Counted from the stretch's first letter, positions 52,697 to 62,105 are shown. The stretch: 64,000 bases of DNA from an uncultured Alphaproteobacteria bacterium (GCA_944393175.1 CALXZH010000031.1:1-64000), one strand, 5' to 3'. Notes: generated by a model from the sequence alone, not told the origin. Translations and numbers: made by a program.

Positions 52697-53642
52697 ATTC
52701 TTTGTAGGCAGCTCGTTGAATGCGGTCATTAATTGCCAAGCCTAAACCTTTTTGGGGAATGGGCGACATGCAGATGCCGGTGTAGCCCGGTTGGCGGTCG
52801 GCAAAGCGCAAAAAGGCAAATAATCTGCTGGCGGCTTCTTCCAGATTTCCGGTCGGAGATAGGTTAATATCTGAGGCGGAAACGTCTCCGAATCCGATAT
52901 AAAATTCTCCCTCTTTGCGGGAGGAGGCATTAATCCTTAAGGGCTTTGTCGGAGCGTAGTGTTTTAGAAGTTGTCCCGGTGCGCTGGGCTGGTTTGGATT
53001 GCCGTGAGATATTAAAACTTGCTCGTTCAAAAAATCCTCAAGGGCTTCAAGAGTGGTTCCTCCGGCGCGCAGCATTACCACTTGTTTGCCCGTTACATCA
53101 ATAATTGTGGATTCTACGCCTACTGCGCATTGTCCACCATCTAGAATCATGTCAACTTTGTCGCCTAAACTTTCTTGAACATGGTAGGCCGTGGTTGGGC
53201 TGATTGATTTGAATTTATTTGCCGACGGCGCTACAATCGGCACGCCGCTTTCTTTTATCAGTTGAAGTGCTACCGGATGCGAGGGCATGCGGACGGCAAT
53301 ATTGGGCAAGCCCGAACAAGCCAAATCAATTGCCGGATTGCTGTCCTTTCTTTTTAATATCAGTGTCAGCGGACCAGGCCAAAAATGACGGGCTATATTC
53401 ATTGCTCGGTCATCGGTTTGGGCATATTCGGGTAAAAAGTTAATGTCGGCAATGTGGGATATGAGCGGATCAAATTTGGGGCGTTGTTTGGCTGAAAAAA
53501 TTCTGGCTACGGCATTTGAAAGATAAACATCTGCTCCCAAACCATAAACAGTTTCGGTCGGAAAAGCAACTAATCCGCCGTTTTTGATTACGTCAGCAGC
53601 TTTTTTTATATTGTCTGCAGATATATCATAAATATTACTCAT
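52695..53642 (-). CDS. L-threonylcarbamoyladenylate synthase, Sua5 type
   Basis: A 315-residue enzyme making threonylcarbamoyl-AMP for the t6A37 modification of tRNAs. The YrdC domain covers residues 1-200 (GGLVAFPTETVYGLGAD, KQRPKFDPL, PGPLTLIL, PIVAPSANKF, STIIDVTG). The linker PSAPGQLLKHYAPTKPL leads to a C-terminal Sua5 domain, which the short TsaC type lacks. It overlaps the SUKH gene by 4 nt (ATGA), placing a housekeeping gene at the end of a putative toxin-immunity operon. Confidence 0.93.
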   Translation of the reverse strand: MSNIYDISADNIKKAADVIKNGGLVAFPTETVYGLGADVYLSNAVARIFSAKQRPKFDPLISHIADINFLPEYAQTDDRAMNIARHFWPGPLTLILKRKDSNPAIDLACSGLPNIAVRMPSHPVALQLIKESGVPIVAPSANKFKSISPTTAYHVQESLGDKVDMILDGGQCAVGVESTIIDVTGKQVVMLRAGGTTLEALEDFLNEQVLISHGNPNQPSAPGQLLKHYAPTKPLRINASSRKEGEFYIGFGDVSASDINLSPTGNLEEAASRLFAFLRFADRQPGYTGICMSPIPQKGLGLAINDRIQRAAYKE

Positions 53643-54055
53643 GCTTCCATCTTCAAAATATAATTTAAGGCTTGTTCCAAATCTTGATATTCTTCTAGCA
53701 CTTCGAAGTCATCTTTGTCAATGATTTGATAAATATTCCATTTTTGACTATATCCCAGAAAGTCAAATTCATCAAAGCCTAATAAAATGGTATCTTGTGC
53801 AAGCGGGTGGCTTATTCTTATGTTTAGGTCCAAAATATCGTTAATGCAATCGTGTTTTGCAAAAATGCCACATAGCCAAGCATCTTGGTAATGAAGTCCG
53901 TTATAACTGCGTAAAAAATTTAGGTAGTCTTGCGGAATATCGGCAATGTGATGTTGTTTTAAGGCTTGCTTGGTTTGGTTTACCAAAAGAGGGGAAAGAG
54001 GTTCTTGGAGCCTTGATGCTATTTGGGTTTCTATGCGTTGTAAAAGAGATTTCAT
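53639..54055 (-). CDS. SUKH/YrhA-family protein, putative immunity to the repeat-HNH toxin
   Basis: A 138-residue soluble protein with the SUKH pattern: IADIPQDYLNFLRSYNGLHY (the P-x-x-Y-x-x-F-L-x-x-x-N-G block), WLCGIFAKH, and LLGFDEFDFLGYSQ near residue 85. It belongs to the same superfamily as the 36394-36825 protein but differs in sequence. The ATG overlaps the toxin-gene stop by 1 nt (TAATG), so both are made together. Position supports an immunity role. Confidence 0.78.
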   Translation of the reverse strand: MKSLLQRIETQIASRLQEPLSPLLVNQTKQALKQHHIADIPQDYLNFLRSYNGLHYQDAWLCGIFAKHDCINDILDLNIRISHPLAQDTILLGFDEFDFLGYSQKWNIYQIIDKDDFEVLEEYQDLEQALNYILKMEA

Positions 54056-57000
54056 TAACCACGTCCCTGTCTACTGCCGGTGACAATGTAAAATGCCGTT
54101 TCGGGTGCTAATGTATCTTTTTTGCGTTCTTGGGCATTTAAGGCAATCATTTTTTCGGTGTGTGCACGGTAGCGTTTGGTGCGCTCGTCGTTTGAATAAT
54201 CATAAGTTAACTGGTCCTCAGGGGCAAGACCGCCAAAAAAGACGATGTCTTTGTTTTGGGGGTAAATACGGCCGATATAGCGTTCCCAGTTATCAAATTT
54301 TTCGGTTTTATCCAGACCGTGAAAAAATCTTATATGGTAAGGATCATCAATTATGCCGCTTAGATTTTCAAAGTAATTGGCAGCGGGCAAAATCGGAAAT
54401 AAATCTTGTGTGATGCCGCCGGCATCTACAGAATTTGAGGCTTTAGGTTTATGCGCAGTTTGGGGATGGTATTGCTCAAAACTATCTTGGACGGCATTGA
54501 TGTGATGTACGGCAATCGGGATGTTTATGGTATATCCGTCTTTAAACTGCAAAACCGTATTTTCTTTTTCACATATCATTTTGATATTTTGCGACAGGGT
54601 ATAATTTGCAAATTGTTTTTTGAGGCTTTCAATATTGGTTGTACCGATTTTTTCTTTTTCCAGATATTGCAGAAAATCTGTTTGATTTTGACTAATGTAT
54701 TGTAATCCCCAGTAATAAAGCTCACCTTTTTCAGGAGATTTTTCTAATTGCTGTGCAATTGATGTAATATAATTTTCTATATTGTGCGGTGTGTTTATAA
54801 AGGCAATAAAATTTTGTCTATGGTGCAAAATAAAGTTTTTGGCAATCTTTTGCACATCTTTATTGGCTCCATTGCTTTTTAAGTTAATGGTTATGTCATT
54901 GCTGTAATTGTCCGCATCCGTTCCATTATAGAGGTCGTTGTTAAACAATGGCTTGTTGTTTAATATGAATTTATGGGCAATGGACATTGTTGTTAATGTA
55001 ATGCCTTGTTGTGTAAATTTTTTTAATAAAATATCGGCTTCCGTCTCTTTGCACTTGATATGTTGTTGAACAAGCGAATTACGATAAATGTATCCATTAC
55101 GACGAATAAATTGTTCCAGTAAATTTCTTAAGGTGGAAATGGTTTCGGTATTGGAAAACTTGCTTAATTCTTTGGGATTCAGAAAGTTGCCTTGATGAAA
55201 TAAACCACTTATTTCTTGCGATTTTAGGAGCAAGCCGTGATCTTGGCAAAATTCGCTGAAAATATCAATACGTTCCTTAATGAAGCCGGTTACTTCAGAA
55301 AAATCATCAGCAGAGAGACCCTGATTAAGGATGGTTTTGTGCTTTAGTTCGGCATCGCTTTGGTATTGACGGAGCTTAAAATTTGAATACCAGTAGCGAA
55401 AGACGGTTTTGTTGCGCAAAATGAATTGTTTTGCAAAATCTTTGATATATGAGGGTATTTTTTGGGTTTTGATGATGAAATTTGTTATATCCGTATACTG
55501 CTCATTTAGTTCTTGATAGGTTAAAATGTTATTTTGTTTGAAAAATTCACTATATTCCTTACGGTGTTGCAAAATATAGTCTTTAACCAAGGGGTAGGTC
55601 TCATGAGTGATACCTGTTTGCTGCAATTGTTTGCTTAGGTCGGAAGCTGGATCATGGCTTAGAATAAAGTTTTCAATGCCCTCTCGCATATATTCGGGAA
55701 TGAGCGGTGGATTGAGTTTATTGGTTATATATTTGATATAATTTTCATCACGATTATCTGTTTGCAGAAATTGCTTACATTTTTCAATATTTTGTTTGCT
55801 GTATTCCATTACAAAAATTTCAAATTTCCCTTTGAGGGGTTTGCTTCTGAGCTTTTCCGTAATTAATTGGCTTTCGCGCGGTGAAAAATGCTTGCTTTGT
55901 AAAAATTGCTGGAAATCTTCGCTGTCGGACAGAGCAAAGCCTTTTAAATTTTCTTTTAAGTAAAAGGGCATTTCTTGATCGTTCAGAGCTTCAAAGGTCG
56001 CATTGAGTAGATGGCTCGAGATATACTTTCTTTTAAGATAGTTCTTAAAAGTGGTTTCGTTGCTTAAGATAAATCTGTTCATTTCTCCCGTGAGCGGGGT
56101 CCCGGTATTTTCTAATTGCTCCAGAATATCTGCCATATGATCCTGATTGTAGACTTGTTCTTTGGTAAAAGTCAAAAAACTGTTTTTATGATTATGCAGA
56201 TATTCCAACATGTAGTCTTGTATGCTGTTTTTGAGGTCAATATTGGCGGTGACACCTTTTCTTTGGGCTATTTTTATCAGTGCCTCAACATAGCGTTCAT
56301 CATAGTTATGACGTTTGAAATAATCTCTAAACCAATCGGCATTTTTTTTGAATAAGTCTTTGATGAAAGCTTGTCTTGCTCCTAAGAAAATTCTGACGCT
56401 CTCACCTTCCTGTGTTTCTGGTTTTTGATAATAATTGTAGAGAATGTCTGAGTAGTCATAAACGTTTAAATAGGGAAGAATTTGAGGGTCAAGCCCTTGT
56501 TTAGCCATTTGAATGCGGACTTTGTTTTCTATGGTATGAAATCTTGGAAAAGTGCGCATTAAACGCCATGTCGGTGAGATGTTTAAGTCATAATCTTGAG
56601 GAGAGTAAGGGGTGTGCTCGGTAAGGGAGTGAGCTTCCATATTATCTGCAAGATCCGTGTCTAACGGTGCTTTAGCTCTCTTTTTGTCTTTACGGCTATG
56701 TCCTTCGGCAAATATGGTTGAATTTTTGATATAGGCTTCGCTTTTTTGGTCGGGACGCGGTTTGTTGACTGTTCCGTAAAAGTCAATACGAATTAAGTGC
56801 TTTTCGGGGCGACTTAAGGCGTAATGTTTCTTTTCAACGTAGATTAGCCCCCATTGCTTGAATTTTTGAATAAGAAGTTGTTTGTATTGCTCTTTGTTTT
56901 TGTAGCGCAACTCTTTAGCGACTGTTCGGTCTCCGTTATAGTATTTATCAAGTAAATCGAGTAGTTCTTGCTCGGCTGAAGATGCTTCCTCTTTGGAGAA

Positions 57001-57174
57001 ATTTTGTTGCAGATGTTGGGTAACAGGAGAGATGTCTTGGAAGTTTTCGGCGGTCAGGACAACAGGTGTCGTGGTCAATTTGTCCATTATTTTTTCCGCA
57101 GGAGTTTGTACTTCTTCCGAAAGGTATTCGGGAGAGGCTTTTAACGGATTATAGCGTTTTTTATTGGCACTCAT
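54055..57174 (-). CDS. large helical-repeat protein with C-terminal HNH-like domain, putative toxin
   Basis: A 1,039-residue protein without signal peptide or membrane helix. The N-terminal 200 residues are basic and partly disordered. Residues about 215-860 are built from degenerate helical repeats of roughly 45-70 residues, each with a core like FILSNETTFKNYL, FALSDSEDFQQFL or FILRNKTVFRYWY. The C-terminal region has IPIAVHHINAV (His near 889), NYFENLSG (Asn near 934) and YHIRFFHGLD (His near 947 and 952), the order of HNH endonucleases. ATG is preceded by CAGGAA. A SUKH immunity-like gene overlaps its stop, then sua5. This is the layout of a polymorphic toxin; delivery by the type IV-like system in the window is a hypothesis. 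Confidence 0.68.
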   Translation of the reverse strand: MSANKKRYNPLKASPEYLSEEVQTPAEKIMDKLTTTPVVLTAENFQDISPVTQHLQQNFSKEEASSAEQELLDLLDKYYNGDRTVAKELRYKNKEQYKQLLIQKFKQWGLIYVEKKHYALSRPEKHLIRIDFYGTVNKPRPDQKSEAYIKNSTIFAEGHSRKDKKRAKAPLDTDLADNMEAHSLTEHTPYSPQDYDLNISPTWRLMRTFPRFHTIENKVRIQMAKQGLDPQILPYLNVYDYSDILYNYYQKPETQEGESVRIFLGARQAFIKDLFKKNADWFRDYFKRHNYDERYVEALIKIAQRKGVTANIDLKNSIQDYMLEYLHNHKNSFLTFTKEQVYNQDHMADILEQLENTGTPLTGEMNRFILSNETTFKNYLKRKYISSHLLNATFEALNDQEMPFYLKENLKGFALSDSEDFQQFLQSKHFSPRESQLITEKLRSKPLKGKFEIFVMEYSKQNIEKCKQFLQTDNRDENYIKYITNKLNPPLIPEYMREGIENFILSHDPASDLSKQLQQTGITHETYPLVKDYILQHRKEYSEFFKQNNILTYQELNEQYTDITNFIIKTQKIPSYIKDFAKQFILRNKTVFRYWYSNFKLRQYQSDAELKHKTILNQGLSADDFSEVTGFIKERIDIFSEFCQDHGLLLKSQEISGLFHQGNFLNPKELSKFSNTETISTLRNLLEQFIRRNGYIYRNSLVQQHIKCKETEADILLKKFTQQGITLTTMSIAHKFILNNKPLFNNDLYNGTDADNYSNDITINLKSNGANKDVQKIAKNFILHHRQNFIAFINTPHNIENYITSIAQQLEKSPEKGELYYWGLQYISQNQTDFLQYLEKEKIGTTNIESLKKQFANYTLSQNIKMICEKENTVLQFKDGYTINIPIAVHHINAVQDSFEQYHPQTAHKPKASNSVDAGGITQDLFPILPAANYFENLSGIIDDPYHIRFFHGLDKTEKFDNWERYIGRIYPQNKDIVFFGGLAPEDQLTYDYSNDERTKRYRAHTEKMIALNAQERKKDTLAPETAFYIVTGSRQGRG

Positions 57175-57303
57175 CCATTTTTCCTGTTTTGTTATTTTGT
57201 CTAAAATATAAACTATTTTTATAAAAAATCCAGCTTTTAATTAGGGGTTTATTATTATTTTGTTGCTATATTATGTATATTCGTTGTTTATGGGAGAAAA
57301 ATT

Positions 57304-58722
57304 ATGCTGGAATTTGTCTTTAGAGGGGAATTTTTTGATGAAAATTATCCTCAAGTTGTACTACTTAGCGAAAAGTGGCAAGCCGATATTAAACGACTCG
57401 ACCAATTGAAGAAAAATGTGCAAGAAACTCTCATAAAATCCTGTGAAATATTTGATTTAGCCAAAGTAAAAAAGCTTAAAATTATTACAAATAATCAGAT
57501 GTTTGTTGTGATGATCTGTCAACCGGATTCCTATAAAACTTTTGTCCATAAGCTCTATGCCGAAATTGCTGATTTGCAAAAGGTGCAAATTTTTGCGGCA
57601 CCAAGTTGTAAATTAGATGTCTCTGCAGTGGCGTTGGCTTTGGAAGGTGAGGCGTATCGTTTTGACAAATATAAAACCAAGCAGAAAAGTGATGAACTTC
57701 CGGCTTTGGAAACTGTTTGTTTTCCGCAATTTGAAAAGCCGGATAATTGGAAAGAAACGTTGGCGCTTGCAAACGGTATTCGTTATGCCAAAGATTTGGG
57801 CAATGAACCTTCTAATTTTTTGACACCAGAAGTATTGGGCTTAGATATAAAACGCTTGGAGTACTTGGATATTCGAGTAGATTTGTTTGATTGGAATTAT
57901 ATTACAAAAAATAAAATGGGTTTAATTGAAGCTGTTGCAAAAGGTTCGACTAATAAGCCTTGTCTTGCGGTTATGCAATATTTAGGTAATCCAAACCGCA
58001 AAGATTGGACTCTTGGCTTGGTTGGAAAGGGTGTTACTTATGACAGCGGCGGCATCAGCTTGAAATTAGATGACCAACAAATCGGTGAAAAGAAAGATAT
58101 GTGCGGAGCGGCGGCCGTGATTGCCGCAATGAAGGTTGCAGCTTTGCAAAAATTGCCGATTAATTTGGTGGCAGTCTTGCCGATAGTTGAAAATATGCCG
58201 GCGGCAAATGCTTATAAACCTGATGATGTGTTGATTTCAATGTCTGCACAAACCGTAGAAGTGGTTGATACAGATGCCGAAGGCCGGCTCATTTTGGCTG
58301 ATGCTTTATGGTATTTACAAGAGAAATTCAGGGTTAAAAAAGTTATTGATATTGCAACACTGACGGGCTCTACATCCTATATCTTTGCAGGACACTATGC
58401 TGCTTTGCTCGGAAATGATGATAGTTTGATGAAAATCGTTCAAAAAGCTGCAAAAATTTCGGGAGAAAAAGTTTGGGAACTACCGATGGATGAAGAAATT
58501 GATAAGCGTTTGAAATCTGAAATTGCGGACTTAAAACAATTGGCTAAAAAAGAAGCTGATTCTACTCAAGCCGCCTGCTTCTTACGGCATTTTATTAAAC
58601 AAGGCGTGGCTTGGGCTCATTTGGATATTGCAGGGTGTGAGGCTGACAAAAGCGGCAATGCCAGCGGTTTCGGTGTGGCTCTGTTGGTCAATATTATTCA
58701 TTCTTTGATGGAGAAAAAGTAA
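57304..58722 (+). CDS. M17 leucyl aminopeptidase (PepA family)
   Basis: A 472-residue cytosolic di-zinc aminopeptidase. The N-terminal domain (1-155) is poorly conserved, as usual. The catalytic domain shows NEPSNFLTPEVLG, VGKGVTYDSGGISLKL (metal-binding Lys and Asp), DMCGAAAVIA and the signature DTDAEGRLILADAL, with the C-terminal WAHLDIAG. All metal ligands are present. GGGAGAAAAATT precedes the ATG. The stop is directly followed by the ATG of a second aminopeptidase gene. Confidence 0.93.
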   Translation: MLEFVFRGEFFDENYPQVVLLSEKWQADIKRLDQLKKNVQETLIKSCEIFDLAKVKKLKIITNNQMFVVMICQPDSYKTFVHKLYAEIADLQKVQIFAAPSCKLDVSAVALALEGEAYRFDKYKTKQKSDELPALETVCFPQFEKPDNWKETLALANGIRYAKDLGNEPSNFLTPEVLGLDIKRLEYLDIRVDLFDWNYITKNKMGLIEAVAKGSTNKPCLAVMQYLGNPNRKDWTLGLVGKGVTYDSGGISLKLDDQQIGEKKDMCGAAAVIAAMKVAALQKLPINLVAVLPIVENMPAANAYKPDDVLISMSAQTVEVVDTDAEGRLILADALWYLQEKFRVKKVIDIATLTGSTSYIFAGHYAALLGNDDSLMKIVQKAAKISGEKVWELPMDEEIDKRLKSEIADLKQLAKKEADSTQAACFLRHFIKQGVAWAHLDIAGCEADKSGNASGFGVALLVNIIHSLMEKK

Positions 58723-59847
58723 ATGCAAAAAGATGCTAGATTATATCAATTGGCTGAAAATGTGCTAAAAAATTCAGTTAAACTGAAAAAAGGTGAAAAA
58801 ATTTATATTGAGGCTTTCGGCAGCTCGGTTTTGGATTTATTTGAAATCTTTATTCAAACCGCAACTAAAATGGGAGCTGTGCCTTTTTATTTTTATAACG
58901 ACGAGCATTTGTTAAAAGCGGTGATTGCTAATGCCTCAGCTTCTCAAATGGAGAGTTTTGGCGAAGTGTATCGCAAGCAAATGGCTGATAGTGATGTTTA
59001 TATTGCTATTCGCGGGTTTGATGATATTTTTGCTTTGTCTGATGTAAATGAAAAACAGATGGCTTTGTATATGAAGTATTATTTTAATCCGGTGCATAGA
59101 ACAACCCGTATCCCTCATACCAGATGGTGCGTGATGCGTTATCCAAACCAGTCCATGGCGGCTTTGGCCAAAATGTCAGTCAAATCTTTTGAAGATTTTT
59201 ATTTTGATGCTTGTTTGGTCGATTATAATAAAATGGCTAAAGCTATGGAGCCTTTGCAGAAGTTGATGGCCAAAACCGATAAGGTTAAAATTATTGCTCC
59301 TAATACACATTTGGAATTTTCAATTAAAGGAATTCCTGTGATTAAGAGTTGCGGAGAGTGTAATATTCCCGATGGCGAGGTTTATACGGCTCCGGTCAAG
59401 GATTCCATAAACGGTGTCGTGCAATTTAATACCGACACGGTCTTTAACGGAATTTTCTTTTCTAATATCCGGCTCGAATTTAAAAATGGAAAAATTATCA
59501 AAGCAACGTCTTTGACTAATAACGATAAATTACAAGAAATTCTTAGAACGGATGCCGGCGCCAAGTATATCGGAGAATTTGCCTTAGGGCTTAATCCCGG
59601 AATTACACATCCGATTTTGGATATTTTGTTTGATGAAAAAATCGGGGGCTCTTTCCATATGGCTATCGGCAATTCCTATGATGTGGCCCCAAACGGCAAT
59701 AATTCAGCTGTACACTGGGATTTGATTCAGATGCAAGACAAAGCGCATGGCGGCGGAGAGATTTATTTTGACGATGTGCTTATCAGAAAAGACGGAAAAT
59801 TTGTGTTGAAAAATTTGCTTGCTTTAAATCCTGAAAATTTAAAATAA
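58723..59847 (+). CDS. M29-family aminopeptidase (aminopeptidase T-like)
   Basis: A 374-residue metallopeptidase of family M29 (thermophilic aminopeptidases T and S). Typical stretches are VKLKKGEKIYIEA near the N-terminus, SCGECNIPDGEVYTAPVKDS (Glu ligand), IGEFALGLNPG (Glu), GSFHMAIGNSYD (His) and SAVHWDLIQM (His, Asp). Together they cover the known metal ligands. It adjoins the M17 gene with no gap, giving a peptide-degradation operon for amino-acid supply. Confidence 0.9.
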   Translation: MQKDARLYQLAENVLKNSVKLKKGEKIYIEAFGSSVLDLFEIFIQTATKMGAVPFYFYNDEHLLKAVIANASASQMESFGEVYRKQMADSDVYIAIRGFDDIFALSDVNEKQMALYMKYYFNPVHRTTRIPHTRWCVMRYPNQSMAALAKMSVKSFEDFYFDACLVDYNKMAKAMEPLQKLMAKTDKVKIIAPNTHLEFSIKGIPVIKSCGECNIPDGEVYTAPVKDSINGVVQFNTDTVFNGIFFSNIRLEFKNGKIIKATSLTNNDKLQEILRTDAGAKYIGEFALGLNPGITHPILDILFDEKIGGSFHMAIGNSYDVAPNGNNSAVHWDLIQMQDKAHGGGEIYFDDVLIRKDGKFVLKNLLALNPENLK

Positions 59848-59872
59848 AAGAAGAGGGAATTTCCCTCTTCTT
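59848..59872. terminator. bidirectional intrinsic terminator
   Basis: AAGAAGAGGGAA pairs with TTCCCTCTTCTT with almost no loop, flanked by A/T; overlaps the last codon of the convergent gene. Confidence 0.75.
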
Positions 59873-60566
59873 AAATGGCGACCATACTTATTTTCATGTG
59901 CGGATTGTGAAAAATTTTTGAAAAATACCAGCCGGTTGCGAGGTCGTATCCAACCTGATATTTTTCATCGAAATGATAAAAAATATCACCTATTTCCAGA
60001 TAATTCCACGCCGTACGGTTGGGATTAAAGCCGCGGTGAATTAATATATCCTCCGTAAATGTCGGGTACATTTGAGCATAATTGTTCTTATCGGTTACGA
60101 GCCAACTCGTAAACGACGGGGTTTGCTCTTCAGGGGTTAGGTAGACACCAACTAAAGATATTTCTTCAAATGGCTCCTTCATCATTTGAAACAGAGCTTT
60201 TATATCTTTTTCTTCCGAAAACACGGCTTGCTCTCGGATGCTTAAACCAAGCGTTTCATCTTGGCACAAAAGATAAGTGCGTCGGTTGCGTAGAAAATGT
60301 TTTCCCGCATCTTCAGGGTAGAAATAGCTCAAATTTCCGCTGATGCTATTGTTGCGACGAAAAGCCCAGAGCGGAAAATAATCTCCCTGAGGGGTTTGCA
60401 GCAACCATACCAAATCCTTTTCCATATGATCGGTGTAGCCGATACCTAAGGTTATCTCTCCGGTGAGAAGTTGGTCTTGAAAAAAGTTTTTGACCTCTTG
60501 TTCCGTAGGATATAAACACTCAGCTCCGACCGGAACAGTTGTTTCTAAGAACGTAAGCTTTTTCAT
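59871..60566 (-). CDS. hypothetical soluble protein, 231 aa
   Basis: Unrecognised. No signal peptide or membrane segment. It looks like an alpha/beta protein with a Trp/Tyr-rich surface (LVWLLQTPQGDYFPLWAFRR, GYDLATGWYFSKIF). DHMEKD near residue 46 and HFDEKY near 210 could be metal-binding but are not a known motif. The ATG lacks a Shine-Dalgarno sequence (AACGATACTTT before it). Terminators lie on both sides, so it is a single gene. Confidence 0.55.
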   Translation of the reverse strand: MKKLTFLETTVPVGAECLYPTEQEVKNFFQDQLLTGEITLGIGYTDHMEKDLVWLLQTPQGDYFPLWAFRRNNSISGNLSYFYPEDAGKHFLRNRRTYLLCQDETLGLSIREQAVFSEEKDIKALFQMMKEPFEEISLVGVYLTPEEQTPSFTSWLVTDKNNYAQMYPTFTEDILIHRGFNPNRTAWNYLEIGDIFYHFDEKYQVGYDLATGWYFSKIFHNPHMKISMVAI

Positions 60567-60649
60567 AAAGTATCGTTTTTTTAGTTAATAATTTCTTGGT
60601 AATATGTGTTATGAATTTAACTAAACATAACTTTCTTATTTTGGCAATA

Positions 60650-60676
60650 AAAAAAGGAGCCTTAGCTCCTTTTTTG
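60650..60676 (-). terminator. intrinsic terminator of the 165-aa gene
   Basis: AAAAAGGAGC (60651-60660) pairs with GCTCCTTTTT (60665-60674) around CTTA; U-runs exist on both strands. Confidence 0.85.
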
Positions 60677-60692
60677 GAAATTTGGTTCTATC

Positions 60693-61190
60693 CTATAAAG
60701 ATTGCCCTTCTTTTTGTTTGTAAAAACGGGTAATCGCATAACCGCGGTAATTGCCTTTATCAATGTCTCTGGCAATATTGCGAATCTTTATTTGGCGAGC
60801 CAAGGCACGTGATTCTTCAGAAGTGTAAGTCTTGTAGAATTCTTTGTGTTCATTCATAATGTCTCTTATTCCGCGACGATATTTTAAGGCTTCATCGCTG
60901 TAGGCATAAAATGTGCAATATTTTTGGAAAATAAAGGCCATGTGGTCTTCTTTTTCTTCAGCAGACATATTTTGGGTCTTTTCTTTTCCTTTTTGAGAAA
61001 ATTTATAGCCTTCGGTTTGCAACATTGCTTTTTCGGCAATGGCTCGTTTGGCCGCGCCGTCATAACTGCGGAATTTTTTGCTGCTTTGTTCAGCGGTTCT
61101 CAAATAGGGTTGATTGGGTAAATTTTTAAAATACTCCAGATTGTTAATGTCTTCTTTAGGAGTATTTTCTGATTGTATGTATTCTGTCAT
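60693..61190 (-). CDS. hypothetical charged helical protein, 165 aa
   Basis: Unrecognised. Strongly charged and helical (FRSYDGAAKRAIAEKAMLQT, SRALARQIKIRNIARDIDKG), no signal or membrane segment. The end is basic (RGYAITRFYKQKEGQSL). It lies 96 nt downstream of another charged protein gene on the same strand, possibly in one transcript. The general style resembles the unrecognised proteins near the coupling ATPase, so a link to that system is possible. Confidence 0.55.
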   Translation of the reverse strand: MTEYIQSENTPKEDINNLEYFKNLPNQPYLRTAEQSSKKFRSYDGAAKRAIAEKAMLQTEGYKFSQKGKEKTQNMSAEEKEDHMAFIFQKYCTFYAYSDEALKYRRGIRDIMNEHKEFYKTYTSEESRALARQIKIRNIARDIDKGNYRGYAITRFYKQKEGQSL

Positions 61191-61286
61191 CTTTTTATCC
61201 TAATTTTGTATAGTTAATGTGTCTATTTTCACCCTTAGAAATATTTTTTCATAAAAATTTTAAAGTAATCCACAAGAAAATTATTT

Positions 61287-62105
61287 TTATCGATTTAGAG
61301 CTTTGCGTTTACGCATCATTTGCAGAGAAACATCGGTTTGAGGCGACTGTTTGATGCTTAAATTTGTTTCGGACATGTCAGATTGTGGTGAATCTTGTTT
61401 TTTATCGGTTTTGTTTTTTGCGGAAGATACTTTTTTAGGACTCGATTCTTTTTGGTTGGGGGCGGCTTGTTTGGGATTATTATTTTTTTCATCGCCGTTT
61501 GCTTCCGGTATGTGAGCCGTTAATTTATGCCATTCTTCCGGGGTGTGATTGCTGCTTAAAAATTCTTTTTTCAGTGATTGCCAAAAAGCTGAGGATTTGG
61601 GCAAATCGCCAAAAGGAGCAATACCGCTCATAATGCATTCTTTGGCAAAAATTCCGCTTATGCGTTCATCTTTTTTACCATTAGGGGCTTGGATGCGTAA
61701 TTTTGTTGATCCGCTGGCTTTAAATTTTTGTACGATTGTCTTAAAAACTTCTTCGGGAGAGGCAGGAGGCAGAGTGTTTCCAAGATTATCCTTTGCCAGG
61801 GCATTGCCATTCTTATCAAAATTGACGGCAAAACTGGTCAGCTCTTTTTTATTTGAATTTTGCTCATTTTGCTTAGATTCTTTTTGGATGGTGTAAGTAT
61901 TTGCTTTGGATTTTTGTTTGTCTTTTTGTGGGGGCATAAATTCAAATTTTGTAATATCACCCGTTTGGTGGTAGTAGTCTAATGCTTGGCGGATATATTC
62001 TTGTTTGAGCTCAAGAGGGTGTTTTTCTTTGCGAAACTGGAGATTTATTTTTCTTAGGATATGTTTGGTTTCTGGTGATGGGGCGTCAATTTTAGGCATA
62101 AGCAT
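61287..62105 (-). CDS. 272-aa charged protein with central folded domain
   Basis: The N-terminal helical region (1-55) and low-complexity Lys/Gln linkers flank a central domain (about 92-185). That domain has VNFDKNGNALAKDNLGN, EVFKTIVQKFKASGSTKLRI and ISGIFAKECIMSGI. It faintly recalls LPD7-like domains, which occur in large polyvalent and relaxase-associated proteins of conjugative elements, but this is weak. The C-terminus is disordered and Ser/Lys/Gln-rich (PNQKESSPKKVSSAKNKTDK). No signal peptide. It may be another part or substrate of the type IV-like system. Confidence 0.5.
   Translation of the reverse strand: MLMPKIDAPSPETKHILRKINLQFRKEKHPLELKQEYIRQALDYYHQTGDITKFEFMPPQKDKQKSKANTYTIQKESKQNEQNSNKKELTSFAVNFDKNGNALAKDNLGNTLPPASPEEVFKTIVQKFKASGSTKLRIQAPNGKKDERISGIFAKECIMSGIAPFGDLPKSSAFWQSLKKEFLSSNHTPEEWHKLTAHIPEANGDEKNNNPKQAAPNQKESSPKKVSSAKNKTDKKQDSPQSDMSETNLSIKQSPQTDVSLQMMRKRKALNR

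Noticed and set aside
61549-61896. 115-codon plus-strand frame
   Set aside because: It is the opposite strand of the 272-aa gene and has no ribosome binding site.
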